Source: Gammaproteobacteria bacterium
Lineage (GTDB): Bacteria; Pseudomonadota; Gammaproteobacteria; Thiohalospirales; Thiohalospiraceae
Reading direction: 5' to 3'
Length of the DNA: 5,278 nucleotides
Assembly: GCA_014762485.1 (NCBI GenBank)
Contig: JABURU010000367.1
Span: forward strand, 1 to 5,278
The notes beneath the pieces were generated by a model, which was not told where the DNA came from, ran no database searches, and saw only the letters and a program-made list of their open reading frames with translations. Position 1 is the first letter of the stretch. Each line of letters opens with the position of its first letter. Positions 1-5,278 of the stretch are shown piece by piece. The position numbers and the translations under genes were made by a program.

Positions 1-1
1 G

Positions 2-1012
2 ATCAGCCCCGAGCAACTGGTTACCGAGTACATTCAACGCATCATTGCCCACCCCGGCTCATTACAGGTATTGAACTTTGCCGAAGGTAAGGTACAGCTG
101 GTGGCGGTCCGTGCCATTGCCGGAGGGCCTCTAATCGGCGAGCAATTAAAAACCCTGCGCACCCACATGCCCGGCATCGATACCCGGGTAGCCGCTATCT
201 TCCGCCAGGGACACCCCATCATTCCCACGGGTGATACCGTCATTGAGGCCGATGATGAAATCTTTTTCATCGCCGCCCAGGAATTTATACGTGCGGTGAT
301 GAGCGAACTACGTGAGGTGGATAAACCCAATAAACGTATCATCATCGCCGGCGGAGGCAATATCGGCCGACGCCTGGCTCGCTCGCTGGAAGATACTCAC
401 CAGGTCAAAATTATCGACCACAACCCCGAGCGCTCGCGCGAGACTTCAGAGGAGTTACTGAACACCATCGTGTTACTGGGTGATGCCTCGGACGAAGAGT
501 TATTACTTGATGAAAACATCGACAAGACTGATGTCTTCTGCGCCCTGACCAATGATGACGAAGCCAACATACTCTCCGCCCTGCTGGCAAAAAAGCTGGG
601 CGCGCGCAAGGTGATGGCGCTGATCAACCGCAGTTCTTATGTTGATCTGGTGGAGTCGGGCAATATCGATGTCGCGATCTCGCCACAACAGGCGACGATA
701 GGTAGTCTGCTGGCGCACGTGCGCCGAGGCGACGTGGTGATGGTGCACTCTCTACGCAAAGGGGCGGCCGAAGCCATCGAGGCAGTCGCCCATGGCGACC
801 CTACCTCTTCGAAGGTCGTGGGGCGCTCGGTAGAGGAACTAGATCTGCCTCCTGGTACCACCATCGGCGCAATAGTTCGGGGTGATGAGGTCATAATCGC
901 TCATCATGACACCGTAATAGAATCGAACGACCATGTGATCCTGTTTTTGGTCGACAAGAAAAACATCAAGGAAGTGGAGCGCCTGTTCCAGGTTGGCATT
1001 ACCTTCATTTAG
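2..1012 (+). CDS. trkA: TrkA, NAD-binding regulatory subunit of the Trk K+ uptake system (5' truncated)
   Basis: TrkA is the cytoplasmic peripheral protein that binds nucleotides and gates the TrkH potassium pore. The reading frame is open from base 2, so the gene enters from outside the window. The 336 visible residues correspond roughly to residue 115 onward of the ~458-aa E. coli protein; most of the first RCK nucleotide-binding domain is missing. What remains is the first RCK-C domain, with the landmark NFAEGKVQLVAVRA near its start. The second Rossmann domain follows, with the dinucleotide-binding glycines GGGNIG (codons from 350) and the acidic strand end IID (Asp codon 416-418). Further on are GDASDEELL, TNDDEAN and ISPQQATIG, all hallmark TrkA strings, then the second RCK-C domain ending VERLFQ. 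The TTG at 71 is an internal codon, not a start. trkH follows after 18 nt. Family assignment is essentially certain; function in K+ uptake is inferred from the family. Confidence 0.97.
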   Translation: MSPEQLVTEYIQRIIAHPGSLQVLNFAEGKVQLVAVRAIAGGPLIGEQLKTLRTHMPGIDTRVAAIFRQGHPIIPTGDTVIEADDEIFFIAAQEFIRAVMSELREVDKPNKRIIIAGGGNIGRRLARSLEDTHQVKIIDHNPERSRETSEELLNTIVLLGDASDEELLLDENIDKTDVFCALTNDDEANILSALLAKKLGARKVMALINRSSYVDLVESGNIDVAISPQQATIGSLLAHVRRGDVVMVHSLRKGAAEAIEAVAHGDPTSSKVVGRSVEELDLPPGTTIGAIVRGDEVIIAHHDTVIESNDHVILFLVDKKNIKEVERLFQVGITFI

Positions 1013-1030
1013 GGCCTGTTAATACTACTC

Positions 1031-2482
1031 ATGCAGCTACAAGTTATCTTCAAAATTATTGGCCTGTTATTGATGCTGTTTAGCAGCTCTATGCTGACAC
1101 CAGTGATCGTTGATCTGATCTACCAGGAGAACGACTCGATCCCGTTCTTAATGGGCTTTGCCGTCACCTTCGGTAGTGGCCTGTTGTTATGGTATCCGGT
1201 ACGCCATTATCGAAAAGAGCTGCGTCTGCGTGATGGCTTTATTGTCGTCGTCCTGTTCTGGACGGTACTTGGCCTGGCCGGCTCTATCCCGCTGATGTTT
1301 ACCTTGCAACCGTATATGAGTTTTACCGATGCAGTGTTTGAATCCATCTCCGGCCTGACCACCACCGGCGCCACCGTGATCACCGGGCTGGATAACCTGC
1401 CTCATGCCATCCTGTTTTATCGCCAGCAACTCCAGTGGCTGGGCGGCATGGGGATCATCGTCCTCGCCGTTGCCGTACTGCCAATGCTGGGTATCGGGGG
1501 AATGTCACTGTATCGCGCCGAAACCCCGGGGCCGATGAAAGACACCAAGCTAACCCCTCGCCTGACCGAAACCGCCAAGGCCCTGTGGTACATCTACCTC
1601 AGCCTCACCATTTTATGTGCAATATCATACTGGCTGGCGGGTATGGATGTATTTGATGCCATTTCGCACAGCTTTGCCACCATCGCCATCGGTGGTTTCT
1701 CCACCCATGATGCCTCTATGGGTTATTTCAACAGCCCGGTTATTGAAATGGTGGCGGTTGTCTTCATGCTGCTTGCCGGGGTGAACTTTGCCCTGCATTT
1801 TGTCGTCTGGCGCTCACTAAACCTGGGCTCATATTTAAAAGATTCCGAATTTAGAACCTATATCACCATCCTGATGATCGTCAGTGCCATCACCATCGGC
1901 TACCTGTATTTGACCGATACCTTTATCGAGCCGATGAACGCCTTCCACCATGGACTGTTCCAGGCAGTCTCGATAGGCACCACCACCGGCTTTACCACCG
2001 CCGAGTATTTCGTCTGGCCAGGCTTTCTACCTGTGCTATTGCTGTTTGTCAGCTTTATAGGTGGTTGTGCCGGCTCAACCGGCGGCGGTATGAAAGTCAT
2101 TCGCTTCCTGTTACTACTGAAGCAGGGTAAGCGTGAAATCATGAAGCTGATCCATCCATCTGCTCAAATCCCCATCCGCATGGGTGGAAAATCCGTGTCA
2201 CCCGGGGTAATAGAATCGGTATGGGGTTTCTTCGCCGCCTATGTGGGTATATTCAGTATCATGTTATTGACCCTGATGATGACCGGGCTGGATCAAATTA
2301 GCGCTTTTTCTGCCGTAGCCGCCTCACTAAACAACCTTGGCCCCGGTCTGGGCGAGGTCGGTGCCAACTATGCCAGCATTACCGACACGGCCAAGTGGGT
2401 GCTGGTATTCGGCATGCTAATGGGCCGACTGGAAATCTTCACCCTGCTGGTATTATTAATGCCGGCCTTCTGGCGGCGTTAA
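1031..2482 (+). CDS. trkH: TrkH, K+-translocating membrane subunit of the Trk system
   Basis: TrkH is the inner-membrane K+ channel-like subunit of the SKT (Trk/Ktr/HKT) superfamily, assembling as a dimer gated by TrkA. At 483 aa it is full length. The four pore-loop repeats are all readable: TTTGAT with the filter glycine at 113, IAIGGFST around 219-225, GTTTGFTT around 316-323, and LNNLGPGLG around 433-441. The glycine-rich intramembrane gating loop GGCAGSTGGG lies at 344-353, and the conserved arginine of GRLE is Arg466. Roughly ten hydrophobic segments are present, consistent with two N-terminal helices plus four M1-pore-M2 units. HAILFYRQ (125-132) and LYRAE (160-164) are also typical of TrkH. 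The ATG at 1031 starts the protein at the position expected for the family. There is no good ribosome-binding site: an AGGG lies at 1011-1014, too far upstream. Translation may therefore depend on coupling to trkA, whose stop is 18 nt upstream. Confidence 0.97.
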   Translation: MQLQVIFKIIGLLLMLFSSSMLTPVIVDLIYQENDSIPFLMGFAVTFGSGLLLWYPVRHYRKELRLRDGFIVVVLFWTVLGLAGSIPLMFTLQPYMSFTDAVFESISGLTTTGATVITGLDNLPHAILFYRQQLQWLGGMGIIVLAVAVLPMLGIGGMSLYRAETPGPMKDTKLTPRLTETAKALWYIYLSLTILCAISYWLAGMDVFDAISHSFATIAIGGFSTHDASMGYFNSPVIEMVAVVFMLLAGVNFALHFVVWRSLNLGSYLKDSEFRTYITILMIVSAITIGYLYLTDTFIEPMNAFHHGLFQAVSIGTTTGFTTAEYFVWPGFLPVLLLFVSFIGGCAGSTGGGMKVIRFLLLLKQGKREIMKLIHPSAQIPIRMGGKSVSPGVIESVWGFFAAYVGIFSIMLLTLMMTGLDQISAFSAVAASLNNLGPGLGEVGANYASITDTAKWVLVFGMLMGRLEIFTLLVLLMPAFWRR

Positions 2483-2484
2483 TT

Positions 2485-3048
2485 ATGAACCTTAGTCAAC
2501 ATCCCGACGCCATACGCTGGAACAACCGTTACCAGGATAGATCCCAACCCGGCGATGCGGTGCCGGTATTGCAGCAAAATATTGCGCTGCTGCCTGCGAA
2601 CGGCAAGGCACTGGAAATCGCCTGTGGCCTGGGCGCCAATACACTGTTACTGGCACAACATGGACTGGAGGTGGATGCCTGGGATATTTCCCAGGTAGCG
2701 GTTGATAAACTGCAAGCCATTGCCAATAAGCATGGTTTAAATGTGCACACCCAGGCGCGCGACGTGGTGAATCAACCACCCGAGGTAGAGCAATATGATG
2801 TTATCGTCGTTAGCTTCTTTCTTGAGCGTAGCCTGATGCCAGCTTTGATAAACGCCCTAAAACCCGGCGGCATCATCTATTATCAAACCTTTGCCAGGGA
2901 AAATGCCACCTCTGGTCCGAGTAATCCCGCCTTCAGGCTGGATAAAAATGAACTACTAACATGCTTTAATAGTTTAACCATCCGGGTTTATCGTGATGAT
3001 GGCCAGAGCGCGGAAAGTTTCATTGTCGCTCAAAAACCTGAAGAGTGA
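2485..3048 (+). CDS. Class I SAM-dependent methyltransferase, small TehB-like type
   Basis: A 187-aa soluble Rossmann-fold methyltransferase. Motif I, the SAM-binding glycine loop, is LEIACGLGAN at 43-52. Motif II is VDAWDIS at 63-69; its acidic residue Asp67 should contact the SAM ribose. ARDV at 91-94 fits motif III, YDVIVVSFFLERS at 104-116 fits motif IV, and LKPGG at 125-129 is the post-motif loop before the last strands. The VDAWD string and overall size recall TehB-type (tellurite/thiopurine) methyltransferases, but the substrate cannot be deduced, so no symbol is given. The ATG at 2485 is preferred: it lies 2 nt after the trkH stop, has a GGCGG (2472-2476) eight bases upstream, and starts the protein just before the fold. 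A longer in-frame start at 2395 would run 88 nt into trkH and add residues unlike a methyltransferase. Co-transcription and translational coupling with trkH are inferred. Confidence 0.88.
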   Translation: MNLSQHPDAIRWNNRYQDRSQPGDAVPVLQQNIALLPANGKALEIACGLGANTLLLAQHGLEVDAWDISQVAVDKLQAIANKHGLNVHTQARDVVNQPPEVEQYDVIVVSFFLERSLMPALINALKPGGIIYYQTFARENATSGPSNPAFRLDKNELLTCFNSLTIRVYRDDGQSAESFIVAQKPEE

Positions 3049-3052
3049 ATGA

Positions 3053-3364
3053 ATGAACCAGATAGACAACCTATTAGCGCTACTGGATAAAGGCCAGGAC
3101 AATGCCCTGTTAAGGTTCGGCCTTGGCAACGCCTACCTGCAAGCAGATGACTGTACAAATGCCTGCATACATTTACAACAAGCTACCCAACAAGATCCCA
3201 ACTACTCGGCTGCATGGAAGTTATATGGTAAGGCTTTAACCCTGTGTAACGCACAGCATGAGGCAATACGGGCTTATCAACAAGGCATTCGCATAGCTGA
3301 AGAAAATGGCGATATACAAGCCGCAAAGGAGATGAGTGTATTTCTCAAACGGTTACAAAAATAA
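3053..3364 (+). CDS. Small tetratricopeptide repeat (TPR) protein
   Basis: A 103-aa cytoplasmic protein with no signal peptide or membrane segment. Residues 18-51 fit one TPR unit at almost every consensus position: Leu24, Gly25, Tyr28, Ala37, Leu41, Ala44 and Pro49 fall at positions 7, 8, 11, 20, 24, 27 and 32. A second, more degenerate unit follows from about residue 52 (Trp55 at position 4, Gly59 at 8, Ala71 at 20, Tyr75 at 24). A charged helix (86-103, AAKEMSVFLKRLQK) probably caps it. TPRs are protein-protein interaction scaffolds; no enzymatic residues are visible and the partner is unknown. The ATG at 3053 lies 4 nt after the methyltransferase stop and has a good purine-rich site (GAAGAG, 3040-3045) seven bases upstream. 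An ATG at 3049 is in another frame. The tight spacing suggests this is the last gene of the trkA-trkH unit. I recall similar short TPR proteins in other proteobacteria, without an assigned function. Confidence 0.85.
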   Translation: MNQIDNLLALLDKGQDNALLRFGLGNAYLQADDCTNACIHLQQATQQDPNYSAAWKLYGKALTLCNAQHEAIRAYQQGIRIAEENGDIQAAKEMSVFLKRLQK

Positions 3365-3365
3365 G

Positions 3366-3493
3366 TTTATTCTTTATCTGCACAAAGCCCGTCAACCACT
3401 TACTCTAATCGTAAATAACCATAACGACTGCAAGCATTTATTCTCAGACACTAATGCTATATTGCATGATAGTAATGAATCGTTGTTTATTCT
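3366..3493 (+). repeat. Three direct copies of TTTATTCT
   Basis: The 8-mer TTTATTCT occurs at 3366-3373, 3437-3444 and 3486-3493. The second and third copies extend to TTTATTCTCA. Start-to-start spacings are 71 and 49 nt, so the copies are not regularly phased and do not form a tandem array. Three exact 8-mers in about 200 bases is more than base composition alone would usually give. Whether they are protein-binding sites or chance cannot be told from one sequence. Confidence 0.4.
3455..3463 (+). promoter_or_regulatory. Possible extended -10 promoter
   Basis: TGCTATATT reads as an extended -10 element (TG, one base, then TATATT, five of six matches to TATAAT). No good -35 hexamer sits 16-18 nt upstream, which is tolerable for extended -10 promoters. 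It would start a rightward transcript near 3470, running through the small ORF at 3510 and then antisense into the 3' end of the diguanylate cyclase gene. In AT-rich DNA such matches arise easily by chance. Confidence 0.22.
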
Positions 3494-3504
3494 CAAAAAG
3501 AGAA
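3490..3504 (+). repeat. Small perfect hairpin TTCTC-A5-GAGAA
   Basis: A 5-bp perfect stem (TTCTC at 3490-3494, GAGAA at 3500-3504) closes an AAAAA loop. The right arm is the only Shine-Dalgarno-like stretch before the ATG at 3510. If that ORF were transcribed, the stem could hide its ribosome-binding site. The stem is short and AU-rich enough to be marginal. Confidence 0.3.
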
Positions 3505-3509
3505 GCAGT

Positions 3510-3587
3510 ATGACGAATGTTCATCAACATATATCAAACAAAAAAGCTGAGCCCGGATTAATACGCTACTTGTATACTACCCACTGA
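3510..3587 (+). CDS. Doubtful 25-aa small ORF
   Basis: An ATG at 3510 with purine-rich AAGAGAAG (3498-3505) upstream opens a 25-codon frame ending at 3587, overlapping the tail of the opposing diguanylate cyclase gene by 22 nt. The peptide (MTNVHQHISNKKAEPG, then LIRYLYTTH) is hydrophilic and basic, with no membrane segment, and resembles nothing I recognise. The same frame stays open upstream to a GTG at 3336 inside the TPR gene, giving 83 codons, which is long for AT-rich non-coding DNA. That longer version has no credible start signal. Most likely this is a chance ORF; a small protein or a decayed gene remnant is possible. Confidence 0.13.
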   Translation: MTNVHQHISNKKAEPGLIRYLYTTH

Positions 3588-5149
3588 CTACCAGAGCGAT
3601 CCTGCTTGGCCTGGTACATTGCTGAGTCGGCAAACTTTAATAACTCACTACGATTCAAGCTATGCTGCGGTGCATAGCTTATACCAATTGACAGACCGAT
3701 CTCACATTTATTGCCATTAATATAAAAAGGGCGTTCATCCATAGCCCTGCATAGTTTTTGTGCTATGTGCTCAGCATTAGCATACGCCTTCATTTGACGT
3801 GTCAGCACGATAAACTCATCGCCGCCCAGCCTGGCGACGGTATCCTCATCGCGAGTTGCCTCTTTCATTCTTAAGGCAACTTCTCGCAACAGAACATCAC
3901 CAGCATCATGTCCAAAGTTATCATTCACTTCCTTAAACAGGTTTAGATCGATAAACAGTATGGCGACCAACTCATCTCGCTCTATACAGTCTGCCAGTGC
4001 CAGATCCAGTCGTTCCATGAACAGCTTGCGATTTGGTAGTCCTGTCAATGTATCGTAATTGGCAAGATATGAAAGGCGTTCTTCTTCGCGTTTGTGTTGC
4101 GTAATATCACGGAACCAGCCAACGTAATTGCTCACGTTGCCTTCACTATCATGCATAACACTGATGCTTAACCACTCGGGATAGATTTCACCATTTTTTC
4201 GCTTGTTCCAGATCTCACCTTCCCATTCACCGAAAGAACTTAATGAACGCCACATGTATTCATAAAAGGATTTATCCTGCTTACCTGAACTAATAACACT
4301 AGGCAGCTTTCCGATCACTTCGGACTCGCTGTAACCCGTGATATCTGAAAATGTTGCGTTGACTCTTATAATGCGGGTATTGGCATCGGTAATAATGACG
4401 CCTTCTTTTACGTTGTTAATAATTTTGTCAGACAAGCGTAATGCCTTTTGCACCTGTTCTTTTTCGCGGCTCCTTTCATCCAGCTGTTGTCGCAGTTGTT
4501 GATTTTCATGCTGAAGATAAAGTGCCGCCTTTATTTTTTCATTGGTTATACGGGCAAATATATATAGCGCCAATACATAAACCAGCATCATCAGTAAACC
4601 AAAGGGCCATATCCCTTCGAACACTTCCGATATAGCACCACTGAGCAAAACAATGACGAAAGGTATAGAGAGACTAAAAAAATAGGCATTAAATGCTGGT
4701 AGATAAGCCGCAAGCGATGCCGTAGCGCCTCCCAACATGCCCACCATGACCAGCAGCAGAAAAAAGTGCCGCAGTATGTCGTCGGTAAAAAACAGAAAGC
4801 TACTGCTAACCGCCAAAATTAAACCGCTCGATAACGAACCAAAGGTAAAACGATTTAACCACTCATCGGCACTAAGTGACCCGGGTTGCTGCCGGTATTG
4901 CTTGTGTAAGTGGAGACGTACAATGTTCACACTCACCATGGCCAATAGCCAGGACCAGAGCAACACCGGGGAAACCACTACATGGAAAATAAGCACCGTG
5001 ACTACGGCAATAAAGAGGTTGGTAAAATAGATAACACGGGCATGGCGATATAATATCGATACCACCTCTGAACTTACCCGCCTGTCGAGTCCCACCGTGC
5101 TGTCTTGCCCGCGACTGCCCCAACTTGTTGTCGTATTTTGCTGTGACAT
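3566..5149 (-). CDS. Membrane-bound PAS-GGDEF diguanylate cyclase
   Basis: This 527-aa inner-membrane enzyme should condense two GTP into the second messenger cyclic di-GMP. About six hydrophobic helices (roughly 39-59, 62-78, 104-121, 127-148, 152-172, 178-199) form an N-terminal sensory region. A coiled coil follows (about 202-238, rich in Gln/Glu/Arg), then a PAS domain with PAC tail (about 239-353, including DITGYSESEVIG and GWFRDITQHK), and a GGDEF domain (about 358-520). The active site is complete: DTLTGLPNR at 366-374, the metal-binding Asp401 of FIDLNLFK, Asn409 and Asp418 of the ND and GHDAGD motifs, and GGDEF at 442-446. The inhibitory product-binding RxxD is intact as Arg433-Asp436. 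No EAL or HD-GYP hydrolase domain follows, so synthesis only is inferred. The ATG at 5149 is the first in-frame start after a TAG at 5159-5161, but its ribosome-binding site is weak. The ligand sensed by the membrane and PAS regions is unknown. The gene converges on the trk unit. Confidence 0.93.
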   Translation of the reverse strand: MSQQNTTTSWGSRGQDSTVGLDRRVSSEVVSILYRHARVIYFTNLFIAVVTVLIFHVVVSPVLLWSWLLAMVSVNIVRLHLHKQYRQQPGSLSADEWLNRFTFGSLSSGLILAVSSSFLFFTDDILRHFFLLLVMVGMLGGATASLAAYLPAFNAYFFSLSIPFVIVLLSGAISEVFEGIWPFGLLMMLVYVLALYIFARITNEKIKAALYLQHENQQLRQQLDERSREKEQVQKALRLSDKIINNVKEGVIITDANTRIIRVNATFSDITGYSESEVIGKLPSVISSGKQDKSFYEYMWRSLSSFGEWEGEIWNKRKNGEIYPEWLSISVMHDSEGNVSNYVGWFRDITQHKREEERLSYLANYDTLTGLPNRKLFMERLDLALADCIERDELVAILFIDLNLFKEVNDNFGHDAGDVLLREVALRMKEATRDEDTVARLGGDEFIVLTRQMKAYANAEHIAQKLCRAMDERPFYINGNKCEIGLSIGISYAPQHSLNRSELLKFADSAMYQAKQDRSGSQWVVYK

Positions 5150-5162
5150 GGTCTCAGTCTAC

Positions 5163-5210
5163 GGCACGAGCAAGCCTCCCGTAAATAAACATGCCCAACA
5201 ATTTCGTGCC
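5163..5210. repeat. 7-bp inverted repeat flanking the diguanylate cyclase promoter
   Basis: GGCACGA (5163-5169) and TCGTGCC (5204-5210) are perfect reverse complements separated by 34 nt. Arm starts are 41 nt apart, about four helical turns, and the dyad centre (near 5186.5) falls in the middle of the proposed -10 element. One arm overlaps the proposed -35, the other lies just upstream of the start codon. This arrangement would suit a repressor binding both arms, or a hairpin in a transcript starting farther upstream. It may also be chance. Confidence 0.35.
5165..5180 (-). promoter_or_regulatory. Strong Shine-Dalgarno placed for an aborted in-frame GTG
   Basis: On the minus strand GGGAGG (5180 to 5175) is the best ribosome-binding site in the region, but it lies 25 nt from the ATG at 5149, too far to serve it. 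It is seven bases from a GTG (5167-5165) in the same frame as the cyclase. That frame reads GTG, CCG, then TAG (5161-5159), and after three more codons reaches the ATG. It may be a two-codon leader controlling reinitiation, or an original start inactivated by a nonsense change. Confidence 0.4.
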
Positions 5211-5212
5211 AA
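5184..5212 (-). promoter_or_regulatory. Candidate sigma70-type promoter for the diguanylate cyclase gene
   Basis: On the minus strand TTGGCA (5212-5207, five of six to TTGACA) is followed after exactly 17 nt by TTTATT (5189-5184, four of six to TATAAT). Transcription would begin near 5175-5178, giving a 5' untranslated leader of roughly 28 nt. That start point would fall within or beside the GGGAGG at 5180-5175, so this promoter and that ribosome-binding site cannot both be fully used as drawn. Confidence 0.4.
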
Positions 5213-5278
5213 CGACTTGATCTCGACCTGTAGTGCCCCTATATCCAAACAGATGTATGAGGGTGCCTGTACCTTTAG

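Larger units (their letters stand above)
3365..3565. other. AT-rich intergenic gap between convergent genes
   Basis: These 201 bases separate the stop codons of the TPR gene (+) and the diguanylate cyclase gene (-). GC content is about 35% by hand count, visibly lower than the genes on either side. The gap contains three exact copies of TTTATTCT (starts 3366, 3437, 3486) and a 6-bp inverted repeat AGCATT/AATGCT (3433-3438 and 3453-3458). An outer pairing of AACGA (3423-3427) with TCGTT (3480-3484) could enclose that inner hairpin. A bidirectional terminator would be expected here, but no GC-rich stem followed by a T-run is visible on either strand. Confidence 0.7.

Noticed and set aside
1..4. 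GATC at the window start as a restriction-cloning junction
   Set aside because: A four-base match at one edge is not evidence, and trkA reads through it normally.
71..1012. Treating the TTG at 71 as the start of a complete 313-aa protein
   Set aside because: The frame is open to base 2 and the residues before the TTG match TrkA, so the gene is simply truncated by the window edge.
1187..1656. Additional open frames inside trkH, trkA and the cyclase gene on either strand
   Set aside because: They overlap well-identified genes in other frames, have no family resemblance or start signals, and are shadows of the real coding sequence.
2395..2484. N-terminal extension of the methyltransferase overlapping trkH
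   Set aside because: The extra 30 residues do not look like part of a methyltransferase fold, and the ATG at 2485 has better spacing and signals.
3371..3386. Terminator hairpin directly after the TPR gene
   Set aside because: Only a 4-bp CTTT/AAAG stem can be drawn and no T-run follows.
3536..3560. T-run on the minus strand after the cyclase stop as an intrinsic terminator
   Set aside because: The A6 tract (3540-3545) gives a U-run in the minus-strand RNA, but the preceding GC-rich bases (3546-3556) have no complementary arm nearby, so there is no stem.
5154..5192. 12-codon leader ORF (ATG at 5192 on the minus strand, ending TGA at 5154) before the cyclase
   Set aside because: It has no ribosome-binding site and its ATG lies upstream of the predicted transcript start; the GTG-CCG-TAG observation is better supported.
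5253..5278. ATGs at 5253 and 5257 on the plus strand opening frames that run off the window
   Set aside because: Only 7-8 codons are visible, there is no ribosome-binding site, and nothing is recognisable.
5150..5278. Cyclic di-GMP riboswitch in front of the cyclase
   Set aside because: I searched by eye for the conserved GEMM-type core on the minus strand and did not find it.

Overview
The window looks like chromosomal DNA from a gammaproteobacterium. The TrkA and TrkH translations follow the enterobacterial/vibrio type of the Trk potassium system almost residue for residue through the key motifs, and TrkH has the same length (483 aa) that I recall for E. coli TrkH. I cannot place genus or species. 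Nothing points to a plasmid, phage, transposon or genomic island: I see no integrase, transposase, tRNA or CRISPR repeats.

Positions 2-3364 (+ strand) hold four tightly packed genes that look like one transcription unit. They are trkA (5' end cut off by the window), trkH (18 nt later), a small class I SAM-dependent methyltransferase (2 nt after trkH) and a 103-aa tetratricopeptide-repeat (TPR) protein (4 nt after the methyltransferase). TrkA is the cytoplasmic nucleotide-binding regulator that gates the TrkH potassium pore. The substrates or partners of the last two genes cannot be read from the sequence. Any operon promoter must lie upstream of the window, and I found no convincing intrinsic terminator after the TPR gene.

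Positions 3365-3565 are an AT-rich gap (about 35% GC by hand count) between two convergent genes. It holds three copies of the 8-mer TTTATTCT, small inverted repeats, a possible extended -10 promoter and a doubtful 25-codon ORF.

Positions 3566-5149 (- strand) encode a 527-aa membrane-bound diguanylate cyclase. It has about six transmembrane helices, a coiled coil, a PAS domain and an intact GGDEF domain with an intact RxxD inhibitory site. It is transcribed toward the Trk unit and is probably functionally separate from it. Its 129-nt upstream region (5150-5278) holds no supportable gene. It does hold a reasonable sigma70-like promoter, a 7-bp inverted repeat centred on the -10 element, and a strong Shine-Dalgarno sequence misplaced for the annotated ATG. 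That sequence is ideally placed for an in-frame GTG which is cut off by an amber codon two codons later.

Overall this is mostly an ordinary housekeeping/signalling region. The points most worth a second look are the leader of the diguanylate cyclase gene and the two small uncharacterised genes riding behind trkAH.
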